A stretch of DNA of 64,000 bases from DATKDP01 sp035546335. Its GTDB lineage: Bacteria; Acidobacteriota; Thermoanaerobaculia; Gp7-AA8. The stretch spans positions 1 to 64,000 of the forward strand of contig DATKDP010000024.1 in assembly GCA_035546335.1 (NCBI GenBank). Direction: 5' to 3'. The notes beneath the pieces are model-generated. The model ran no database searches. It saw nothing but the letters and a program-made list of their open reading frames with translations, and had not been told where the DNA came from. Position 1 is the stretch's first letter. Each line of letters opens with the position of its first letter. A program made the translations under genes and the position numbers. Of the stretch, positions 59,429 through 64,000 are shown one piece after another.

Positions 59429-60736
59429 TCATCGAGGCAGGTTCGACCAGCGAGGTGCCGTATTGTCTCCCTCGGTCGTGAGCTGCATCAGGTCGCGCCC
59501 GTCGACGCCGACCCGGTAGATCTGCCACCGTCCCGAGCGATTCGATGTGAAGAGAAGCCATTTGCCGTCAGGAGACCACGCCGGCTGTTCGTTCGAGCCC
59601 TCGCCGGCGATGATCCGGCTCTCCTGAGTCGTAAGATTCATGATGCGGATCTGGAATCGCCCTGCAACACGGGAGGTGTACGCCAGAAGCTCACCGTCAG
59701 GAGAAAACGAGGGATCGTCGTTCCAGTCGCCGTCGTAGGAGATGCGCCGGACATTGGTCCCTTCGGCGTCCATGACATAGATCTGAGGAGACCCGGCTCG
59801 TCCCGACGTGAAAGCGATCTGCCGTCCTGTGGGACTCCAGCCGGGAGTCGATTCGATCGAGCTCGCCGACGTGATGCGCCGGCGATTCGATCCGTCCGCC
59901 GCGATCAGGTAAATATCGGGATTCCCGGCGATCGACCCGACGAAGGCGATGTCTCTGCCGTCGGGTGAAAATCGAGGCGCCGTGTTCAGGTTCACGCCGG
60001 TTTGAATCCTGATGCGGCCACCGCCGCGGCGACTGACGAGGTAGAGGTCGCTTCCACGCGGATTGAATGCGGTATAGACGAGCTGTTCGCCGTCAGGAGA
60101 CCAGTCGGGACTGAGGGCGATCGAGCCGTGGGATGTGATGCGCCGCTTGTTCGATCCGTCGTAATCCATCAGCCAGATCTCCTTCTGGCCGCTCGCATTG
60201 GAAACGTAGGCGACCTGCGTGAGGAAGATCCCGGGCCTGCCGTTGAAGTAGCGAACGAGGTCGCTGGCGATCATGTGAGCGATCCGCGTGAGAGCACCGC
60301 CGGTGCCTCGGTATCGGCGACCCAGCTGAACGCTCTTCGTGGCCACGTCGTAGAGGCGTGCTTCGATCACGTATTCGTTGGCTTCCAGGCTGATCTCCAG
60401 CGTCAAGAACGCCTGAGCCCCTGCGCGCTTTGCCACCTCGAGGGTCGGCGAGGTGTTCGGCGGAAGTGGAATCAGAGCGAAGATCTCGGAAAACGCGAGG
60501 TCGCGCGTGAGCGGCGAGAAGAACGGCGTGTGGATCGCCTGCGCGGCCACCCCTCCCTTCAGAGCGGGAAAGGGAACGGAAAGGCGCACGACCCCTGCGG
60601 ACTGAGAACCGAAGATGTCGACGCCGATCTCCTGTTGCGCCGCGACGGGGAATGCCGAGACGCAAAGCAGAACCGCCGCCGCGAACAGCCACGTCATACT
60701 GCGTCCGATATCGATCAATTCGACTTTCCTCATCAT
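59429..60736 (-). CDS. tolB: Tol-Pal system protein TolB
   Basis: A 435-residue periplasmic protein: a signal segment (TWLFAAAVLLCVSAFPVAA), an N-terminal alpha/beta domain, and a six-blade beta-propeller with repeats such as GSIALSPDWSPDGEQLVYTA, SSIESTPGWSPTGRQIAFTS and ERNDDPSFSPDGE-like segments. TolB binds Pal and outer-membrane porins and passes force from TolA. An ATG at 60697 would give a shorter signal peptide. It follows tolA after 20 bases. Confidence 0.95.
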   Translation of the reverse strand: MMRKVELIDIGRSMTWLFAAAVLLCVSAFPVAAQQEIGVDIFGSQSAGVVRLSVPFPALKGGVAAQAIHTPFFSPLTRDLAFSEIFALIPLPPNTSPTLEVAKRAGAQAFLTLEISLEANEYVIEARLYDVATKSVQLGRRYRGTGGALTRIAHMIASDLVRYFNGRPGIFLTQVAYVSNASGQKEIWLMDYDGSNKRRITSHGSIALSPDWSPDGEQLVYTAFNPRGSDLYLVSRRGGGRIRIQTGVNLNTAPRFSPDGRDIAFVGSIAGNPDIYLIAADGSNRRRITSASSIESTPGWSPTGRQIAFTSGRAGSPQIYVMDAEGTNVRRISYDGDWNDDPSFSPDGELLAYTSRVAGRFQIRIMNLTTQESRIIAGEGSNEQPAWSPDGKWLLFTSNRSGRWQIYRVGVDGRDLMQLTTEGDNTAPRWSNLPR

Positions 60737-60756
60737 GGTGGTGGATCGCTTTCGCG

Positions 60757-61509
60757 TCAGTGAAATGTCAGGTGGACCCCGAGATAGGTTCCCGAATATC
60801 CGAACGGCAGCGGCGGCAGCGGGCTCGATTCGATCACCGCGCGAAGCGCGGCGCGATCGAATGTCCCGTTCCCGCTCGCGACCCTGACCTCGGCATCGCG
60901 TACCCGTCCATCGCGCTCGATCACGAAATAGACTCTGGTGATCGCATCTCCGCCGACCTGCGGCCGAAACCAGTTCCGGCCGATGAGGGCGATCATCCGA
61001 TCGATGTAGATCGTGTAAGGGAAGTCACCCCCTTCGATCCCCGTGACGCCCGCCGTGCCGATTCCCGGAAGGGGGAATTCTCCGGCACCTGGTGCGATCC
61101 CCGTCGAAGGGGGAGTGGTCGTCGCCTGTTTCGACGGAGGAGGCGGTGTCGAGGCTTTGGCCGGTTTGGCCTCGGAGCGGCCGAACAGCGATGTGTCGAC
61201 CGCTTTTTTCGTGGTCGATATCGTTTCCTTCGTCTTCTCTGCGACCGGCTCCGGGACGATCACGGGGCTCGGAACGGCTGGCGCAGGGCGTGAGGGCGGT
61301 GCGAGCTGCGCCGCGGTGGCCGCCGGTCGGGAGGAAGGAGCCAGGTTGACCATCAGGAGCGGCCGAAGGTCGGTTGGATGCCGCCTGACCCCCACGATCA
61401 TGACCAGACCGAGGAGGGCGTGGAGCATCAGCGACGCCGCGAATCCGAGGGGCGAGATCCGAGCGAGTGCACGTCGCTCGAGCAGCACGTCAGCGACGGC
61501 GTCCCGCAC
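60757..61509 (-). CDS. tolA: TolA/TonB-like energy transducer
   Basis: A 250-residue protein with an N-terminal membrane helix (GFAASLMLHALLGLVMIVGV), a Pro/Ala/Ser/Lys linker (about residues 60-155) and a C-terminal TonB/TolA-type domain: FPYTIYIDRMIALIGRNWFR, VYFVIERDGRVRDAEV and SSPLPPLPFGYSGTYLG. It spans the periplasm and links the TolQR motor to TolB/Pal. The linker is much shorter than the helical TolA of E. coli. I prefer GTG at 61509 (GGAG 7 bases upstream); the ATG/GTG at 61554 would overlap tolR by 65 bases. Confidence 0.88.
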   Translation of the reverse strand: MRDAVADVLLERRALARISPLGFAASLMLHALLGLVMIVGVRRHPTDLRPLLMVNLAPSSRPAATAAQLAPPSRPAPAVPSPVIVPEPVAEKTKETISTTKKAVDTSLFGRSEAKPAKASTPPPPSKQATTTPPSTGIAPGAGEFPLPGIGTAGVTGIEGGDFPYTIYIDRMIALIGRNWFRPQVGGDAITRVYFVIERDGRVRDAEVRVASGNGTFDRAALRAVIESSPLPPLPFGYSGTYLGVHLTFH

Positions 61510-61930
61510 TCTCGCTCTCCAGCGGCCGGGTGACCATTCCGAGCTGCTCGACACCGGCCCTGTTCATGATGTCGACGATGTGAATCACCTGCCCGTAGGG
61601 GACCGCCTGGTCGGCTTCGAGGAGAGCGCGCTTGATGCGTTTTCCCCGCAGCATGGTCCCCAGAGTCATCTCGAGATCGCTCGATCCGAGGTTGACTCCG
61701 TCGACGAACACCACACCGGCGCGGGTGATGGAGATGGTCGACGGATCCGCCGACGACGTCTCGAAGCTGCGCCCCTCGGCGGCGGGCAGCTCGACCGTCA
61801 ATCCCTGCGTCAGCATCGGGGCGGTGATCATGAAGATGATGAGGAGAACGAGCATGACATCGACCAGCGGTGTGACGTTGATTTCGCTCATGTCGCCCAG
61901 CTCGTCCGTGGAGTCGGTGTTGAATGCCAT
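61490..61930 (-). CDS. tolR: ExbD/TolR family protein
   Basis: A 146-residue protein with a short cytoplasmic N-terminus (MSEINVTPLVDVMLVLLIIF, with the membrane helix and its conserved Asp for proton movement) and a periplasmic domain (GVVFVDGVNLGSSDLEMTL). With TolQ it forms the proton channel that powers TolA. It lies between tolQ and tolA. Confidence 0.95.
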   Translation of the reverse strand: MAFNTDSTDELGDMSEINVTPLVDVMLVLLIIFMITAPMLTQGLTVELPAAEGRSFETSSADPSTISITRAGVVFVDGVNLGSSDLEMTLGTMLRGKRIKRALLEADQAVPYGQVIHIVDIMNRAGVEQLGMVTRPLESESAGRRR

Positions 61931-62020
61931 TGCGTCGTCCCTTCTCTTTTCGACGTTCGTCGCGATCGGACGTTGCCGCAGGTCGCCTGATTGCCGGATT
62001 CGTGCCGCACAGCCGCACCC

Positions 62021-62686
62021 TCAGGTGAAGTTCCTTTCGGCCATGTTGAGAAATTCGAGTGCAAAGTCCTCCATCTCTCCTCGTGCACGCCGCAGCTTGT
62101 TGATGTAGTAGTTGTACCCGACGAGTGCGGGGATTGCTGCGAAGAGTCCGGCCGCCGTGTTGATCAACGCTTCGCTGATGCCGGGAGCAACGGCGACGAT
62201 GGAGGTGCTGCCGGTGGCACCGATCGTTCCGAAGGCGATCATGATGCCCCACACGGTTCCGAACAGACCGATGAACGGAGTGGCCGACGCGGTCGTGGCC
62301 AGAAAAGGAAGCGTCTGGCTGAGGCGTGCCGCCTCGACGCGCGTGGCGCGTTGCAGTGCGCGCTCGACCGCCTCGAGCGACTTGAGACGGTTGCCTTCCC
62401 CTGGCGGTTGATGATGGGACATTTGGGCCTCGATCTCCGCGTAGCCCGCGCGGAAGAGTCCCACGAGCGGCGAATGGGGAAGTTGTCCGCCCGCATGCTG
62501 CACGTCGACGAGGCGGCGGCTGCTGCGGAACGTCGACAGGAAGCGCTTCGAGGCCCGAGTCGAGCGGCGAAAGCGGCCGCCGACGAGGATCATCACCCCC
62601 CACGAGCCGACCGAGAAGAGCAGGAGAACGGCGAGGACGACCTTGCCGACCAGTCCCGAATGCTGAAAGGCTTCCCACAGTTGCAC
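62021..62686 (-). CDS. tolQ: MotA/TolQ/ExbB proton channel family protein
   Basis: A 221-residue membrane protein with three helices: KVVLAVLLLFSVGSWGVMIL near the N-terminus, ATPFIGLFGTVWGIMIAFGT, and SEALINTAAGLFAAIPALVG. The last two are the conserved TolQ/ExbB core. It forms the stator of the Tol motor with TolR. GTG at 62686 has GAGGTG 5 bases upstream, and matches the family start better than the GTG at 62734. It is the first gene of the Tol-Pal operon, downstream of tRNA-Arg. Confidence 0.93.
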   Translation of the reverse strand: MQLWEAFQHSGLVGKVVLAVLLLFSVGSWGVMILVGGRFRRSTRASKRFLSTFRSSRRLVDVQHAGGQLPHSPLVGLFRAGYAEIEAQMSHHQPPGEGNRLKSLEAVERALQRATRVEAARLSQTLPFLATTASATPFIGLFGTVWGIMIAFGTIGATGSTSIVAVAPGISEALINTAAGLFAAIPALVGYNYYINKLRRARGEMEDFALEFLNMAERNFT

Positions 62687-62759
62687 GAATACACCTCGGA
62701 TCGTCTTGATGTCGGTTCGGGATGACGGAGACACGCGATCCTCCGCGCGAGCGCGGAAA

Positions 62760-62836
62760 TGGTGGCCCCGAGAGGACTCGAACCTCCGACCTAAAGTTTA
62801 GGAAACTTCCGCTCTATCCTGCTGAGCTACGGGGCC
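62760..62836 (-). tRNA. tRNA-Arg, anticodon CCT
   Basis: On the minus strand a full cloverleaf is read: acceptor GGCCCCG pairing with CGGGGCC, D-arm GCTC...GAGC, anticodon stem GAAGT/ACTTT with loop TTCCTAA (anticodon CCT, reading AGG), T-arm GGAGG-TTCGAGT-CCTCT, discriminator A and an encoded CCA end. The closing G-T at the anticodon stem base is acceptable. It lies upstream of tolQ on the same strand. Confidence 0.95.
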
Positions 62837-62997
62837 GACTCGAATATCGCGTTGTTGGGGATCGCTCCACAGCAGATGCATTCTCACACCCACCCTTCCG
62901 CCTTGACCCGATCGCTGCGAAACAACAGAGAGAGGATCGGAAAAGCTTCCTCAATTTACCAGATTTCCGGGCGATGTGCGGTCCCGCCCCCCATTTC
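62837..62997. other. Spacer with no supported feature
   Basis: Between the tRNA and the small ORF at 62998 I see no gene, repeat or clear regulatory motif. The tRNA promoter should lie just beyond 62836 on the minus strand but is not obvious. Confidence 0.3.
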
Positions 62998-63156
62998 TCA
63001 CGCATCGCTTCCGCCGAGTGGCGGCCGCCGGACTCTCTGCTTGTCTTTCCGGTCGCTGAACAGGATTGACAGAACGAGATAGAGGCCGATCACCAGCGCG
63101 GTCAGATAGCCGATCACCGAGAGTTCGAAGGGCGCATCCGAGGTGCCACATTGCAA
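62998..63156 (-). CDS. Hypothetical small membrane protein
   Basis: A possible 52-residue protein from a TTG at 63156: a short N-terminus, one membrane helix (IGYLTALVIGLYLVLSILF) and a charged tail (SDRKDKQRVRRPPLGGSDA). The helix with a basic cytoplasmic side is convincing as a membrane anchor, but the start is uncertain and no family is recognised. It is divergent from metK. Confidence 0.35.
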   Translation of the reverse strand: MQCGTSDAPFELSVIGYLTALVIGLYLVLSILFSDRKDKQRVRRPPLGGSDA

Positions 63157-63205
63157 GAAAGAGCCCAGTGCGCTGGAGGCCGCTCTCGGGCCTGATGCCC
63201 TTCGC

Positions 63206-63234
63206 TTTACGCAATCCGGGCGCTCTGTTAGCAT
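63206..63234 (+). promoter_or_regulatory. Candidate metK promoter
   Basis: TTTACG (63206-63211) and TAGCAT (63229-63234) are spaced 17 bases, each 4 of 6 matches to consensus. They lie 48 bases before the metK ATG. I see no SAM-riboswitch-like structure in the short leader. Confidence 0.4.
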
Positions 63235-63282
63235 ACGTTGCTTCGAAATCCTTCCTGCCAAAGATGAGGAGTCACCATTCGT

Positions 63283-64000
63283 ATGCCCGCTGATAGAAGA
63301 CATCTATTCACCTCCGAGTCCGTCACCGAAGGACACCCCGACAAGATCGCCGATCAGATCTCCGATTCGATCCTCGACGCCGTTCTGGCTGATGATCCGA
63401 CCGGACGGGTCGCATGCGAAACGCTGGTCACGACCGGCCTGGCGATGATCTCCGGCGAGATCACCACCAGGACCTATGTCGATTTTCCGTCGGTCGTCCG
63501 CAATACGATTCGCGAGATCGGATACACCCGCGCCAAGTACGGCTTCGACAGCGAGACGTGCGCGGTCATTTCGTCCATCGACCCTCAGTCTCCCGACATC
63601 GCTCAGGGAGTCGACACGGGCGGAGCGGGCGATCAGGGACTGATGTTCGGGTTCGCCTGCCGCGAGACCACCGAGCTCATGCCGCTCCCGATCATGCTCG
63701 CGCATCGACTGGTTCGCCGTCTGAGCGAAGCGCGAAAGGCGAACGAGCTCGATTTCCTGCGACCCGACGGCAAATCGCAGGTGACCATCGAGTACGAAGG
63801 GAAGCGCCCCATCCGCGCTCAGGCGATCGTCATCTCCACCCAGCACTCCCCCTCCATCAGCAGCCGCGATCTCTCCGACGCGATCATCGAGACGGTCATC
63901 AGGCCGACCGTTCCGGCTGAACTGATCGACGACAAGACCGTGTTTCACATCAATCCGACCGGTCGTTTCGTAATCGGAGGTCCGCAGGGAGACACCGGTC
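63283..64000 (+). CDS. metK: S-adenosylmethionine synthase (partial, runs off the window)
   Basis: The first 239 codons of MetK are present, cut by the window edge. Motifs are HLFTSESVTEGHPDKIADQI (ATP and metal site), TLVTTGLAMISGEITTRTYV, SPDIAQGVDTGGAGDQGLMF (GAGDQG loop) and HINPTGRFVIGGPQGDTG (phosphate-binding). It makes SAM from methionine and ATP. GAGGAG lies 11 bases before the ATG at 63283. Confidence 0.97.
   Translation, partial: MPADRRHLFTSESVTEGHPDKIADQISDSILDAVLADDPTGRVACETLVTTGLAMISGEITTRTYVDFPSVVRNTIREIGYTRAKYGFDSETCAVISSIDPQSPDIAQGVDTGGAGDQGLMFGFACRETTELMPLPIMLAHRLVRRLSEARKANELDFLRPDGKSQVTIEYEGKRPIRAQAIVISTQHSPSISSRDLSDAIIETVIRPTVPAELIDDKTVFHINPTGRFVIGGPQGDTG

Noticed and set aside
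63157..63282. SAM riboswitch upstream of metK
   Set aside because: The leader is about 40-120 bases and I see none of the SAM-I or SAM-II conserved segments.

Overview
The window looks like a chromosomal stretch of a GC-rich, diderm (Gram-negative-type) bacterium. Direct signs of an outer membrane are a full Tol-Pal cluster (tolQ-tolR-tolA-tolB-pal-cpoB), an LptE-like lipoprotein directly after leuS, and many lipoprotein signal peptides. The DUF1800/DUF1501 pair, the DUF885 and M28 peptidases, D-aminoacylase-like amidohydrolases, HutF and an ABC-2 exporter together remind me of Acidobacteriota (Thermoanaerobaculia-like lineages). That assignment is inference from gene content, with no marker phylogeny behind it. 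No rRNA, CRISPR array, prophage or insertion sequence was seen; one tRNA (Arg, CCT anticodon) is present.

Layout. 0.26-2.6 kb: a lone cyclic-nucleotide-binding protein, a VapBC-type pair, an ACT-domain protein and a small secreted protein. 2.8-5.4 kb: DUF1800 + DUF1501 (Tat) operon. 5.7-10.4 kb: short GlpD-like oxidoreductase, cyclase lipoprotein, two unknown proteins and an orphan MalK/UgpC-type ATPase, separated by repeat-rich spacers. 10.9-15 kb: M19 dipeptidase, DUF885 peptidase, transglycosylase-like protein. 15.1-18.8 kb: ABC-2 exporter, MerR-TPR regulator, Ku. 19-22.5 kb: dienelactone hydrolase, ECF sigma factor with an unusual anti-sigma/TonB-C partner, DUF1684 lipoprotein. 22.7-28.6 kb: HutF with an M20 deacylase, a secreted VWA-Ig protein, and an M28 peptidase broken by a one-base frameshift. 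28.7-31.9 kb: PspC, endonuclease III, PA2778/PA2779 pair, YHS-like lipoprotein.

31.9-37.6 kb: a minus-strand signalling operon (HD-GYP sensor, TPR protein, roadblock-like protein, alpha/beta hydrolase), divergent from hemW and an outer-membrane-like protein. 37.7-42.4 kb: DsbA-like protein, rhodanese-like lipoprotein without the catalytic Cys, asparaginase, STAS protein, and a ketosynthase/ACP pair. 42.4-49.1 kb: plus-strand run with mutS, nagZ, a D-aminoacylase-like protein and pirin. 49.1-57.2 kb: orphan antitoxin, ssb, dtd, leuS-lptE, rhomboid protease, CNNM/CorC protein, methyltransferase, and a yeast-type cytosine deaminase. 57.6-62.8 kb: rpsT, Tol-Pal and tRNA-Arg. The window ends inside metK.

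The most distinctive non-coding signal is a family of interspersed, hairpin-forming intergenic repeats. It includes two 135-bp copies in inverted orientation 47 kb apart, a 35-bp segment identical between the same two spacers, a 60-bp tandem array, and a short motif found four times. No single locus is clearly a novel defence or biosynthetic system. The best candidates for a second look are the HD-GYP/TPR/roadblock operon with its probable CTG start, the ECF/anti-sigma-TonB fusion, and the repeat family.
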